This document shows positions 35,182 to 43,774 of a stretch of 64,000 nucleotides of DNA, piece after piece. Origin of the DNA: Acidiphilium multivorum AIU301. Lineage in GTDB: Bacteria > Pseudomonadota > Alphaproteobacteria > Acetobacterales > Acetobacteraceae. The position numbers were made by a program, and so were the translations under genes. Every line of letters begins with the position of its first letter. Positions within the stretch are counted from its first letter, which is position 1. Location of the stretch: NCBI RefSeq assembly GCF_000202835.1, contig NC_015186.1:2357001-2421000 (forward strand). The letters run 5' to 3'. Under the pieces are notes generated by a model. That model worked only from the letters and a program-made list of their open reading frames with translations, was not told where the DNA came from and ran no database searches.

Positions 35182-35723
35182 GCCCTGAACCGCCAGGCCA
35201 GCAGCACGGAGAGGGGCGTGGCGATGCCGATCACCACCGGCAGGGCGAGATGCAGCACGCCGAACAGGACGAAGGCGAGGCCGACGATGGCGGCACGGGC
35301 GGGGCGGTGCAGCACGGGCCAGGCGATTCGCAGCGCGGCGGCGGCGAACAGGCCGGCGGCGCCGGCGGCGAGGCCGAGCAGGGCGTGATGGACGAGGGGG
35401 ATGCCGCCGATCCGCTCATAGACCGCACCCAGCGCGATGACGATGACGACCGGCGCCGCGAGCAGGCCGGCGATGGCGACCACCGCCCCCTTCGGGCCGC
35501 GCTGGCGGGCGCCGAAGGCGGCGGCGAGGTTGACCACGTTCGGGCCGGGCAGGAACTGGCAGAGGCTGAACAGGTCGGCGAACTCGGCCCCGGTGAGCCA
35601 GCCGCGGCGCTCGACCATGATGCGGCGGGCGAAGGGCAGCACGCCGCCGAAACCCGACAGGCCGGCCGCGAAGAAGCCGGCGAAGAGTTCGGCAAGGCCG
35701 GGGCGGGGCGACTCGGGGTCCAT
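35178..35723 (-). CDS. Chromate-transporter family half-protein (first)
   Basis: The 181-residue protein is one CHR domain. The family signature is GFFAAGLSGFGGVLPFARR at about residues 16-34, with LFSLCQFLPGPNVVNLAAAF near 50. I chose the ATG at 35723 because the conserved N-terminal helix begins shortly after it. With the following gene it should form a heteromeric short-chain chromate-type transporter in the inner membrane. The start faces a divergent gene only 24 bases away. Confidence 0.87.
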   Translation of the reverse strand: MDPESPRPGLAELFAGFFAAGLSGFGGVLPFARRIMVERRGWLTGAEFADLFSLCQFLPGPNVVNLAAAFGARQRGPKGAVVAIAGLLAAPVVIVIALGAVYERIGGIPLVHHALLGLAAGAAGLFAAAALRIAWPVLHRPARAAIVGLAFVLFGVLHLALPVVIGIATPLSVLLAWRFRA

Positions 35724-35747
35724 CGCCGTTACTATGCCCTGGGGGGG

Positions 35748-36311
35748 ATGATCGACAAACCGGCGGCGCTCCGGCAATTTGCGCAGATGAGCGATGACGG
35801 GAGCGACGATCGGAACCTGCTGGAGGACGACCTCGCGCTGCGCGCGGGGCCGGCGAAGACCAGCCCGCCCCTGCCGGTGGCGCTGATGATCCTGCTGCTC
35901 GGCCTCGCGGCGCCGTTCGTGTTCGTGCACACGGCCAGGCCCAGCCCGTTCCTGACCGCGATGGCGCTGCTGCTGCCGCTGTCGGGCACGATCGCGGTGA
36001 TCGGCTCGGTCGAGTCGATGCGGCGGCGGCATGGCGACCGGGCGGTGCGGACGCGCGCGGTGATCGGGGCGGACGGCGTCGCGCTGCTGCGCCGGCCGGC
36101 GGAGACGGAGCACCATGTCTGGGCGGACATCGCCGCCGCCGAGGTGACGCCGACGACGCTCACGCTTCAGGTGCGCGGCGAGGATGGCAAGCGGCTGCGG
36201 CGGGCGATCCGCTACGCGGGATTGGAAACACCGGTTGAGATGCTGCGCGGACGGATCGCGCAAGGGTTGAAAAACGGCGCGGCTGTCACAAAGGGCGATC
36301 GGTTGTCATAA
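35748..36311 (+). CDS. Two-helix membrane protein of unknown function
   Basis: The 187-residue protein (174 from a second ATG at 35787) has a polar start and two adjacent membrane helices (about 45-62, LMILLLGLAAPFVFVHTA, and 68-88). A soluble C-terminal part follows, reading GVALLRRPAETEHHVWADIA. The alternating beta pattern of that part resembles small bacterial PH-like domains, by eye only. I do not recognise a specific family. Its stop codon lies within the likely Pho box of pstS. Confidence 0.65.
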   Translation: MIDKPAALRQFAQMSDDGSDDRNLLEDDLALRAGPAKTSPPLPVALMILLLGLAAPFVFVHTARPSPFLTAMALLLPLSGTIAVIGSVESMRRRHGDRAVRTRAVIGADGVALLRRPAETEHHVWADIAAAEVTPTTLTLQVRGEDGKRLRRAIRYAGLETPVEMLRGRIAQGLKNGAAVTKGDRLS

Positions 36312-36343
36312 AAGCTTAACCGACAGCCGGTCGCCTTGTCACA
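36283..36343 (+). promoter_or_regulatory. Candidate Pho box region upstream of pstS
   Basis: TTGTCATAAAAGCTTAAC at 36303-36320 fits the PhoB consensus well in its first half (CTGTCATAAA) and weakly in the second. Related octamers lie at 36283 (CTGTCACA) and 36336 (TTGTCACA), the latter exactly 33 bases away, three PhoB repeat lengths. The position before pstS makes phosphate-starvation control by PhoB likely. Confidence 0.6.
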
Positions 36344-36426
36344 CAGGATCATCTAGAGGGCGCGTCAGGACGCAGCGATGCGTTCAACCCACCTGCTGCC
36401 CATCGCAACCGACAGGGAGATCCATC

Positions 36427-37506
36427 GTGCGATCAGACAACAAACTTCGGCGCTCCGTCCTTCTGCGCTCCGGCGCCGCGGCGCTGCTCGTCGCCGGCAT
36501 CGGCGCCGGCGTCGCCTCTGCCGCGCAGACCGTCACGCTGACCGAGACCGGCTCCACGCTGCTCTACCCGCTGTTCAACATCTGGGTGCCGCATTTCGAG
36601 AAGGCGCATCCGGGCATCCGCGTGACGACCCAGGGCACCGGCTCGGGCACCGGCATCGCGCAGGCGATCAAGGGTCTCGTGCAGATCGGCGCGTCCGACG
36701 CCTACATGTCGAACGGCCAGCTGAAGCAGAACCCCGGCATCCTGAACATCCCGCTGGCGATCTCGGCGCAGTCGATCAACTACAACATCCCCGGCCTGAA
36801 CGGTCACCACCTGGTGTTCTCCGGCCCGGTGCTCGCCGACATCTATTCCGGCAAGATCACCAACTGGGATTCGCCGGCGATCGCGAAGCTGAACCCGGGG
36901 GTGAAGCTGCCGAACCACAAGATCATCCCGGTGCACCGCACCGACGGTTCGGGTGACACCTTCATCTTCTCGCAGTATCTGAGCTTCTCGACGCCGGAGT
37001 GGAACAGCAAGGTCGGCTACGGCACCAGCATCTCCTGGCCGGCGGTGCAGGGCGGGCTCGGCGCGCAGGGCAACCCCGGCATGGTCGAGGCGCTGAAGGG
37101 CAACAAGTTTTCGATCGCCTATGTCGGCGTCAGCTTCACCAAGCAGATCGACGCGGCGAAGCTCGGCACCGCGAAGCTGGTGAACCGCGCGGGCAAGGCG
37201 CTGCTGCCGACCGCCTCGACGATCAGCGCCGCCGCCGCCGCGCTGGGCGACAAGACGCCGGCGGACGAGCGCATCAGCCTCGTCTTCGCGCCGGGGGCGA
37301 ACAGCTACCCGATCATCAACTACGAATATGCGATCGTGAACAAGAAGCAGCCGAACAAGGCCACCGCCGATGCGGTGAAGACGCTGCTGACCTGGGCCTC
37401 GAACGAGGGCAACTCGGAGCAGTATCTGAAGCAGGTGCATTTCAAGGCGCTGCCGAAGAAGATCCGCGAACTCTCGGCGAAGCAGATCGCCCAGATCGGC
37501 AGCTGA
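36427..37506 (+). CDS. pstS: Periplasmic phosphate-binding protein PstS
   Basis: This high-affinity phosphate receptor serves the Pst ABC importer. The precursor is 359 residues with an N-terminal signal (KLRRSVLLRSGAAALLVAGI, cleavage after about residue 32). The paired arginines allow Tat export, but Sec is also possible. Phosphate-contact motifs are visible: TGSTLLYPLF, TTQGTGSGTGIAQ, ASDAYMS and HRTDGSGDTFIFSQYLS. It is followed by an intercistronic hairpin and pstC. Expected to be induced by low phosphate. Confidence 0.95.
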   Translation: MRSDNKLRRSVLLRSGAAALLVAGIGAGVASAAQTVTLTETGSTLLYPLFNIWVPHFEKAHPGIRVTTQGTGSGTGIAQAIKGLVQIGASDAYMSNGQLKQNPGILNIPLAISAQSINYNIPGLNGHHLVFSGPVLADIYSGKITNWDSPAIAKLNPGVKLPNHKIIPVHRTDGSGDTFIFSQYLSFSTPEWNSKVGYGTSISWPAVQGGLGAQGNPGMVEALKGNKFSIAYVGVSFTKQIDAAKLGTAKLVNRAGKALLPTASTISAAAAALGDKTPADERISLVFAPGANSYPIINYEYAIVNKKQPNKATADAVKTLLTWASNEGNSEQYLKQVHFKALPKKIRELSAKQIAQIGS

Positions 37507-37538
37507 TCCGGGCGGCCGCAGGCCGGAACAAGCCTACC

Positions 37539-37570
37539 CTGCCCTTCCGGCTTCGCCGGGAGGGCAGTTT
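37539..37570 (+). terminator. Intercistronic UUCG hairpin between pstS and pstC
   Basis: CTGCCCT-T-CCGG (37539-37550) pairs with CCGG-G-AGGGCAG (about 37556-37567) and is capped by CTTCG, a stable tetraloop. Only three T follow, so it is more likely a partial terminator or a 3-prime stabiliser that raises pstS over pstC. Confidence 0.65.
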
Positions 37571-37587
37571 CGTGTAAAGGCACCCGC

Positions 37588-38562
37588 ATGTCGAAGGTGA
37601 AACCGTTCAGGCTGGCCATGGCGGCGGTCGCCCTGGTGATTCCGCTCGCCCTTGCCGCCATCGTCTTCTTCCTCGCGCGCTATTCGTGGCAGGCGATCGG
37701 GTTCAACGGGCTGCGCTTCCTGTGGACGATCAACTGGAATCTCGGAAATCTCTACGGCAACACGGTGATGCGCCATGGCTACGAGGTGCCGCCGGGAGCG
37801 AATTACGGGATTCTCGCCTTCATCGTCGGCACGCTGTTCTCCTCCTTCCTCGCGATCCTGTTCGCCGTGCCGGTGAGCGTCGGCGCCGCGATGTTTCTTT
37901 CGGAAAAGGCGCCGGCGCGGATGCGGCCCTGGCTGACCATGCTGGTCGAGCTGGTCGCCGTGGTGCCGAGCGTGGTGTTCGGCCTGTGGGGCATTTTCGT
38001 GCTGGTGCCGCTGATCGCGAACTGGATCAGCCCGGCGATCACCGCGACGCTCGGCTTCATCCCCTTCTTCAACATGAGCAACAGCACCGGCAGCGGCTAC
38101 GGGCTGCTCGCCGCCTCGATCGTGCTGGCGCTGATGATCACGCCGATCATCACCACGACGCTCTACGACGCGCTGAACCAGGTGCCGCGCGAGCTGCGGG
38201 AATCGGCCTATGCGCTGGGGGCGACGCATTTCGAGGTGGTCACCAGCACCATGCTGCCGACCGCGCGCGTCACGCTGATCGGCGGCATCGTGCTGGCGCT
38301 CGGCCGCGCGCTGGGCGAGACGATGGCGGTGCTGATGGTCTCGGGCGGCGCGCTCAACTACCTGCCGGGGACGATCTTCACCCCGATCAGCACGATGGCC
38401 GCCTTCATCCTCTCGCAGCTCGACAGCGCGTTGCAGGACCCGAGCAACATGGCGGTGAAGTCGCTTGCGGAAATCGCGCTGGTGCTGTTCGTCATCACCG
38501 TGCTGGTGAACGCCGCGGCGCGGCTGCTGGTCAGGAGGACGATCAATGTCCGCAATGCATGA
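37588..38562 (+). CDS. pstC: Phosphate ABC transporter permease PstC
   Basis: This 324-residue permease has about six helices. The first ends near residue 35 and is followed by a periplasmic loop. The inner-membrane ABC contact (EAA) motif is ELRESAYALGATHFEVVTST with the usual conserved glycine. The PstC landmark VVPSVVFGLWGIFVLVPLI is also present. With PstA it forms the channel that accepts phosphate from PstS. Its end overlaps pstA by 17 bases. Confidence 0.95.
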   Translation: MSKVKPFRLAMAAVALVIPLALAAIVFFLARYSWQAIGFNGLRFLWTINWNLGNLYGNTVMRHGYEVPPGANYGILAFIVGTLFSSFLAILFAVPVSVGAAMFLSEKAPARMRPWLTMLVELVAVVPSVVFGLWGIFVLVPLIANWISPAITATLGFIPFFNMSNSTGSGYGLLAASIVLALMITPIITTTLYDALNQVPRELRESAYALGATHFEVVTSTMLPTARVTLIGGIVLALGRALGETMAVLMVSGGALNYLPGTIFTPISTMAAFILSQLDSALQDPSNMAVKSLAEIALVLFVITVLVNAAARLLVRRTINVRNA

Positions 38563-39415
38563 CGCCGCGCCGGCGCGGCTGACCACGCTGGAGCGGCGGC
38601 GCTACGCGACCAATATCGTCGGGTGGGGGCTGTGCACCCTCGCCTTCCTGCTGATCGCGGTGCCGCTGCTCGACCTCGTGCTGACGGTGACGCTCAAGGG
38701 GGCCTCGGCCTTCTCGATCGAACTCTTCACCACCTCGACCAACGGGGTGACCGGCGGGCTGCAGAACGCGATCATCGGCACGCTGGTGCTCTCGCTCGGC
38801 TCGCTCCTGATCGCCACGCCGATCGGGATCGGCGCCGGGATCTATCTCTCGGAATACGGCTCGAACCGCCTCGCCGCGACCGTGCGATTCCTGGCCGACA
38901 CGCTGACCGGCACGCCCTCGATCGTGCTCGGCTATTTCTCCTACATCACGATGGTGATCGGGCTGGGCTGGAAGTTCTCGGCGCTGGCCGGGGCGATCAC
39001 GCTCGCCATCATGGTCGTGCCCTATCTGGCGCGGATCACCGAGCTGTCGCTGCGGCGGGTGCCGACCAGCATGCGCGAGGCGGCCTACGCGCTGGGCGCG
39101 CGGGACCACACCGTGGCCTCGCGCATCGTGCTGGCGGCGGCGGCGCCGGGGGTGATCACCGGCGTGCTGCTCTCGCTCGCCATCTCGGTCGGCGAGACGG
39201 CGCCGCTGATCTATACCGCCGGGTGGTCGAACTATCTCTGGACCGGGAAGCTCACCAACGAGCCGATCGGCTACCTGACCTACGTGATCTGGACCTTCAT
39301 CAACGAACCGAACCCGGAATCGCACGCCCTCGCCTTCGCCGCGGCACTGCTGGTCATGCTCGTCGTGCTGGCGATCAATATCGGCGTGCGGATGGTGATG
39401 CGGCGCGATCCGTGA
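38546..39415 (+). CDS. pstA: Phosphate ABC transporter permease PstA
   Basis: The 289-residue second permease of the Pst importer has about six helices. It carries GTPSIVLGYFSYITMVIG and the EAA motif SMREAAYALGARDHTVASRI. ISVGETAPLIYTAGWSNYLW is a well-conserved PstA segment. The operon stops here: the next gene is on the other strand, and the stops abut as TGATCA. The ATPase gene pstB and phoU are therefore elsewhere. Confidence 0.95.
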   Translation: MSAMHDAAPARLTTLERRRYATNIVGWGLCTLAFLLIAVPLLDLVLTVTLKGASAFSIELFTTSTNGVTGGLQNAIIGTLVLSLGSLLIATPIGIGAGIYLSEYGSNRLAATVRFLADTLTGTPSIVLGYFSYITMVIGLGWKFSALAGAITLAIMVVPYLARITELSLRRVPTSMREAAYALGARDHTVASRIVLAAAAPGVITGVLLSLAISVGETAPLIYTAGWSNYLWTGKLTNEPIGYLTYVIWTFINEPNPESHALAFAAALLVMLVVLAINIGVRMVMRRDP

Positions 39416-39892
39416 TCAGCCCTCCTGCCTGATATCGGCGACCAGGCCGCCAGTCAGGCGGACCAGGCCGTCAGGCGTGACCGGAAAGACGTGACGGGGC
39501 GTGCCGGCCGCGGCCCAGACCTCGGCGAAGGCGAAGAGATCGCGGTCGATGACGATGCGCATCGCCGGATCGTGGCCGGCGGGGGACACGCCGCCGGGCG
39601 CGAAGCCGGTGGCATCGCGCACGAAATCGGGGCTGGCGGGGGCGAGTTTCGCGCCGAGGACGGCGGCGAGGCGGCTCTTGCCGACGCGGTTCGCCCCGGA
39701 GGCGATCGCGAGCACCGGCGCATCGCCGGCGCGGAAGACGATCGACTTGGCGATCGCGGCGACATCGCAGCCGAGGGCGGCGGCGGCATCGGCGGCGGTC
39801 GCAGTGCCTGCGGGGAATTCGCGGATCAGGCCATCGGCGAGGCCGGCGGCGCGCAGGGCGGCGCGGACCCGGGCCAGGGCGGCATCGCTCAT
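39416..39892 (-). CDS. YbaK/ProX-type aminoacyl-tRNA deacylase
   Basis: The 158-residue single-domain protein belongs to the YbaK/EbsC family that clears mischarged tRNA (for example Cys-tRNA-Pro). Family features are AKSIVFRAGDAPVLAIASGA with the conserved lysine, and the loop DATGFAPGGVSPAGHDPAMR near residue 90, plus VIDRDLFAFAEVWAAAGTP. tRNA specificity cannot be decided. It is coupled to the MAPEG gene by a 4-base overlap. Confidence 0.9.
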   Translation of the reverse strand: MSDAALARVRAALRAAGLADGLIREFPAGTATAADAAAALGCDVAAIAKSIVFRAGDAPVLAIASGANRVGKSRLAAVLGAKLAPASPDFVRDATGFAPGGVSPAGHDPAMRIVIDRDLFAFAEVWAAAGTPRHVFPVTPDGLVRLTGGLVADIRQEG

Positions 39893-40287
39893 CGCAGGCG
39901 CGCCAGCAGCAGGATCGCCTCCGCGCCGAGGACGAGCCAGGTGATGAGCGCGCCGGGCGCGCGGCAGAGGAATTGCTGCGGCGAATTCTCCGGCGCGATC
40001 ATGCCGAACGGGTGGATGATGCGCGCGACCAGCAGCGGGAAGAGCAGCGCGTTCATCTCGAGCCGCCCGGCCCCGCTCGCCTCCAGCAGGGCGGCGAGGA
40101 GAAGGATCAGCGGGACGTATTCGGCGAAATTGGCATGGGCGCGGATGCGGCGGGCGAGGCGATCGTTGCCGCCATCGCCGTGGATCACCCGGAAGCCGAA
40201 GCGGCCGAAGCCGACCCAGAGCGAGAGGACGAGGTAGATCAGGGCGAGCAGGGCGCCATAGCCGGCGGCGACGGTGGGGAAGGTCAT
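39889..40287 (-). CDS. MAPEG family membrane protein
   Basis: This 132-residue protein has four helices. The MAPEG family pattern is RRIRAHANFAEYVPLILLLA, which carries the glutathione-site Arg/Asn residues, followed by RIIHPFGM. Members are membrane-bound glutathione transferases or related proteins; the bacterial substrates are mostly unknown. The start ATG at 40287 gives the usual length. A REP-like palindrome lies just upstream. Confidence 0.88.
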   Translation of the reverse strand: MTFPTVAAGYGALLALIYLVLSLWVGFGRFGFRVIHGDGGNDRLARRIRAHANFAEYVPLILLLAALLEASGAGRLEMNALLFPLLVARIIHPFGMIAPENSPQQFLCRAPGALITWLVLGAEAILLLARLR

Positions 40288-40304
40288 TCTTCGGCTCCCG
40301 GTCT

Positions 40305-40344
40305 GGAGCACTTTCCGGTCCTTCCGGATCGGATGTCGTGCTCC
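40305..40344. repeat. REP-like palindrome
   Basis: GGAGCAC (40305-40311) and GTGCTCC (40338-40344) form the outer stem. TCCGG and CCGGA lie inside, with GATCGGA next to them. It has the same design as the elements at 32794-32880 and lies in the 71-base gap between the oligopeptidase stop and the MAPEG start. Confidence 0.65.
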
Positions 40345-40358
40345 ATCATGTTGATGCT

Positions 40359-42023
40359 CTATGACAGATCCAGCGCCTGCGCGGCGGCGCGCACGGCATC
40401 GCGCAGGGCGCCCGGGGTGAAGGGCGAGACGAGGCCGGCGGCGGCGACCAGGCCGCCGAAGGGGCGCGAGCCGCCGAGGGCGCAGAGGTTCACATAGGTG
40501 TCGAAGGCGGCGCGCTCGTCGCGCTGCGAGGCGACCCAGAACTGCAGCGCGCAGCACTGCGCCAGGGTGTAGTCGATATAGTAGAAGGGCGAGCGGTAGA
40601 TGTGCATCTGCGCCTGCCAGCGGCCGCCCATCGCCGGATAGGCGAGGTCGCCCCAGTCCCGCCAGGGGAGATAGAGCTGTTCGAGGCGGCGCCAGATGGC
40701 GTGCCGATCGGCCGGCGTGAGATCGGGATCGGCGTAGATCTCGTGCTGGAAGTGATCGACGCAGACGCCGTAGGGCAGGAATTCCAGCGCGCCGATCAGG
40801 TGCATCCGCCGGTAGCGCGCGGTGGCGGCGCCGAACATCGGCGCGATATGCGGATGGGCGAGGAATTCCAGGCTCATCGAATGGATTTCCGCGGCCTCCA
40901 TGGTCGGCCAGAAATAGTCGGAGACCGGCTGTTGCCGGCTCATGTAATTCTGGAACGCGTGGCCCATCTCGTGGGTGAACACGTCGACGTCGTGATGCGT
41001 GCCGTTGAAGTTGGCGAAGATGAACGGCATGCCGATGCTGGGAAAGCTGGTGCAGAAGCCGCCGCCGGCCTTGGCGGGGCGGTTGTCGAGATCCATGAAG
41101 CCGCCCTCGCGCATCGCGCGGTAGAAGGCATCAAGGCGCGGGTCCATCGCCGCGAACATCTCGGTGGCTGCCTGCTCCAGCACCGCCCGGCCGCCGACGG
41201 GTTTCGGATTGCCCTCGGGGTCGATCATCGGCTCGTCCCAGGCCATCAGGCGGTCGAGCCCGTTTTCGGCGCGGCGGCGTTCCATCAGCCGGGCGACGAG
41301 GGGGACGACGTGGCGGCGGACTTCCTCGCGATAGGTCGCCACCTCGGCGGGGCCGTAGTCGAGCCGGCCCATGCGGCGATAGGCGAGCGCGGTGAAGCTG
41401 GCGTCGCCCAGGGTGCGGGCGATGCGGTGGCGGAGCTTCACCAGCCGGTCGTAGAGGTCGTCGAGCGTGGCGCCGTGCTCGGCGAAGAAGGCCCAGCGGG
41501 CGGCGGCGGCATCGTGGCGGACCGCGCGGTCGGGGCTTTCGGCATAGGGGCCGAGGCCGGAGAGGTTCAGCGTCTGGCCGTCGAACGCGATGCGGGCACT
41601 GGCGAGCAGCGCCGTGTAGTCGGCGGCGAGGCGGGATTCGGTTTCGAGATCGGCGGCGATTTCGGGGCGGAAGGTGGTGACGTCGTTGCGCCACATCGCC
41701 AGCGCGTGGGCGCCGAAGCGGGCTTCGAGCGGGGCCGGATCGAGGCCCAGCAGGCGGGCCTTGAACGTCGTCTCGTGATCGGCGACGACGGGGCCGAGCG
41801 CATCGGCGAATTCCCGCGCCGCCTTGCGGGCCGGATCGGCGGTGTCCTGCGAGAAGCGCAGATGGACGAGGCTGGACCAGGTGCCGTGGTCCCGGCGCAG
41901 GGCTTCCCAGGCGTCGATCGCGGGGCCGACGGCGCCGGCGTCGAGCTCCGCGTGGAGCGCCCGGTAGGCGGCGGCGAGGCCGGACTCGGTCGGGGTTTCG
42001 GCGGTGATCTGGTCGAATCGCAT
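40359..42023 (-). CDS. M3 family oligoendopeptidase (PepF-like)
   Basis: This is a cytoplasmic zinc metallopeptidase for short peptides, 554 residues long. The zinc site is HEMGH at 351-355, with the third ligand in the helix PTMEAAEIHSMSLEFL about 25 residues on. FANFNGTHHDVDVFTHEMGH and YRSPFYYIDYTLAQCCALQF are M3 landmarks. The start at MRFDQITAET matches the family; upstream sequence has no homology. It is separated from rplQ by a strong terminator. Confidence 0.93.
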   Translation of the reverse strand: MRFDQITAETPTESGLAAAYRALHAELDAGAVGPAIDAWEALRRDHGTWSSLVHLRFSQDTADPARKAAREFADALGPVVADHETTFKARLLGLDPAPLEARFGAHALAMWRNDVTTFRPEIAADLETESRLAADYTALLASARIAFDGQTLNLSGLGPYAESPDRAVRHDAAAARWAFFAEHGATLDDLYDRLVKLRHRIARTLGDASFTALAYRRMGRLDYGPAEVATYREEVRRHVVPLVARLMERRRAENGLDRLMAWDEPMIDPEGNPKPVGGRAVLEQAATEMFAAMDPRLDAFYRAMREGGFMDLDNRPAKAGGGFCTSFPSIGMPFIFANFNGTHHDVDVFTHEMGHAFQNYMSRQQPVSDYFWPTMEAAEIHSMSLEFLAHPHIAPMFGAATARYRRMHLIGALEFLPYGVCVDHFQHEIYADPDLTPADRHAIWRRLEQLYLPWRDWGDLAYPAMGGRWQAQMHIYRSPFYYIDYTLAQCCALQFWVASQRDERAAFDTYVNLCALGGSRPFGGLVAAAGLVSPFTPGALRDAVRAAAQALDLS

Positions 42024-42073
42024 CGTCGCTCCGTGTCTGGATGTCGGGATGTGATGTGGGGCGACCGCGGAAC

Positions 42074-42100
42074 GAAAAAAGGCGCGGCTGGCGCCGCGCC
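42074..42100 (-). terminator. Intrinsic terminator of the alpha operon after rplQ
   Basis: On the minus strand GGCGCGGC pairs with GCCGCGCC (42081-42100) around the loop GCCA, followed directly by TTTTTT. It ends the rpsM-rpsK-rpoA-rplQ transcript before the oligopeptidase gene. Confidence 0.93.
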
Positions 42101-42129
42101 CTTCATCCGGACCGGAAATGCGGCGGCGA

Positions 42130-42570
42130 TCAGGCCGCGGCCGCCTCGCCGGCTTCGTCCTCGTCGGACGCAACCTCGGGCTTCGGCCCGCTGTCCTGCC
42201 CCTTGGCGGCGGGATCGCGGTCGACCAGTTCGATCACGGCCATGTCGGCCGCGTCGCCATAGCGCATGCCGGCCTTCAGGACGCGGGTGTAGCCGCCCTG
42301 GCGTTCCTTGTAGCGGTCGGCCAGCGAGTCGAAGAGCTTGGCGACGATGACGTCGTCGCGCAGCAGCGCATGGGCTTGGCGGCGCGCATGCAGGCCGCCG
42401 CGCTTGCCAAGGGTGATCAGCTTCTCGGCAACGGGCCGGAGCTCCTTGGCCTTGGGCAGCGTGGTGGTGATCTGCTCGTGCTTGAGCAGGGCGACCGCCA
42501 TGTTGCGGAACATGGCCGCGCGGTGGGACGCGGTGACGCCGAGTTTACGTCCTGCAAGGCCGTGACGCAT
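42130..42570 (-). CDS. rplQ: 50S ribosomal protein L17
   Basis: The 146-residue protein of the large subunit near the exit tunnel begins [20 protein letters not shown], the standard L17 opening. The core ends with [20 protein letters not shown]. The last 25 residues are an acidic Ala/Glu/Asp extension ([12 protein letters not shown]) common in alphaproteobacterial L17. It is the last gene of the alpha operon. Confidence 0.98.
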   Translation of the reverse strand: MRHGLAGRKLGVTASHRAAMFRNMAVALLKHEQITTTLPKAKELRPVAEKLITLGKRGGLHARRQAHALLRDDVIVAKLFDSLADRYKERQGGYTRVLKAGMRYGDAADMAVIELVDRDPAAKGQDSGPKPEVASDEDEAGEAAAA

Positions 42571-42620
42571 GGGAGTGACTCCGGATCAGTAAAGACGAAA
42601 AGCGTTGTGTGGAAAGGCGA

Positions 42621-43658
42621 TCAGAACGGGTTGTCGGAGCGTTTGACCAGCTCCTCGATGTTTTCGGGCGGCCAGTCCTGCACCACCATGCCGAGGCCGA
42701 GGCCCATGGCGGAGAGGACTTCCTTGATCTCGTTCAGCGACTTGCGGCCGAAATTCGGCGTGCGGAGCATTTCCTGTTCGGATTTCTGCACGAGGTCGCC
42801 GATATAGACGATGTTGTCGTTCTTGAGGCAGTTCGCCGACCGGACCGAGAGCTCCAGCTCGTCGACCTTGCGGAGCAGGTTCGGGTTGAACGGCAGCTCG
42901 GGGCGCGGCTCCTCGGCGCGGAGGCGCTGCGGTTCCTCGAAGTTGATGAACATGCCGAGCTGGTCCTGCAGGATGCGGGCGGCGAGGGCCACGGCATCCT
43001 CCGGCGTGACGGCGCCGTTGGTCTCGATGTTCAGGATCAGCCGATCATAGTCGGTCACCTGGCCGACGCGGGTCGGCTCGACGCGGTAGGACACGCGGCG
43101 GACCGGCGAGTAGATCGAGTCGACCGGGATCAGGCCGATCGGCGCGTCTTCCGGGCGGTTGGCGGCGGCGGGGAGGTAGCCGCGGCCGGACTCGACCGTG
43201 AATTCCATGCCGAGCGTCGCGCCATCGTCCAGCGTGCAGATCACCAGCTCGGGGTTCATGACCTCGATGTCGTGTCCGGTCTGGATCATGCCGGCGGTCA
43301 CCTCGCAGGGGCCGGTGGCGGAGACGGTCATCCGCTTCGGACCGTCGCCATGCATGCGCACGGCGATCTGCTTGATGTTGAGCACGATGTCGGTCACATC
43401 CTCGCGCACGCCGGCGATCGAGGAGAATTCGTGCAGCACGCCGTCGATCCGCACCGAGGTCACGGCGGCGCCGTGCAGGGACGACAGCAGGACGCGGCGC
43501 AGGGCGTTGCCGAGGGTCAGGCCAAAGCCGCGCTCGAGCGGCTCAGCAATGATCGTCGCGACGCGCGTGTCGTCCGCGCCGGGTTCGATATCCAGTTTTT
43601 CCGGCTTGCGCAGCGACTGCCAGTTCCGCTGCAAGGCCAAGTGCGTGTCTCTCAACAT
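42621..43658 (-). CDS. rpoA: RNA polymerase alpha subunit
   Basis: This 345-residue protein assembles RNA polymerase and contacts promoter UP elements and activators. The N-terminal dimerisation domain (to about 235) contains [20 protein letters not shown], and a flexible linker follows. The C-terminal DNA-binding domain has [20 protein letters not shown] and [14 protein letters not shown]. It lies between rpsK and rplQ as usual. No rpsD lies between rpsK and rpoA, as in other alphaproteobacteria. Confidence 0.99.
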   Translation of the reverse strand: MLRDTHLALQRNWQSLRKPEKLDIEPGADDTRVATIIAEPLERGFGLTLGNALRRVLLSSLHGAAVTSVRIDGVLHEFSSIAGVREDVTDIVLNIKQIAVRMHGDGPKRMTVSATGPCEVTAGMIQTGHDIEVMNPELVICTLDDGATLGMEFTVESGRGYLPAAANRPEDAPIGLIPVDSIYSPVRRVSYRVEPTRVGQVTDYDRLILNIETNGAVTPEDAVALAARILQDQLGMFINFEEPQRLRAEEPRPELPFNPNLLRKVDELELSVRSANCLKNDNIVYIGDLVQKSEQEMLRTPNFGRKSLNEIKEVLSAMGLGLGMVVQDWPPENIEELVKRSDNPF

Positions 43659-43774
43659 CAGTCCCTCCGGTCGGGCGGCGATGCCACCCTCACCCCATCC
43701 AAAAACGTGCCGACTCTCCGGCGGCGCGGTGGAGCCGCGCGCTCCGGGCCGGGCCGCCGACGCGGCCCGCGCGG

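Noticed and set aside
34669-35723. A frameshifted single chromate transporter
   Set aside because: The two halves have their own conserved starts and an ATGA overlap, and two-gene short-chain chromate transporters are a known form, so no mutation is needed.
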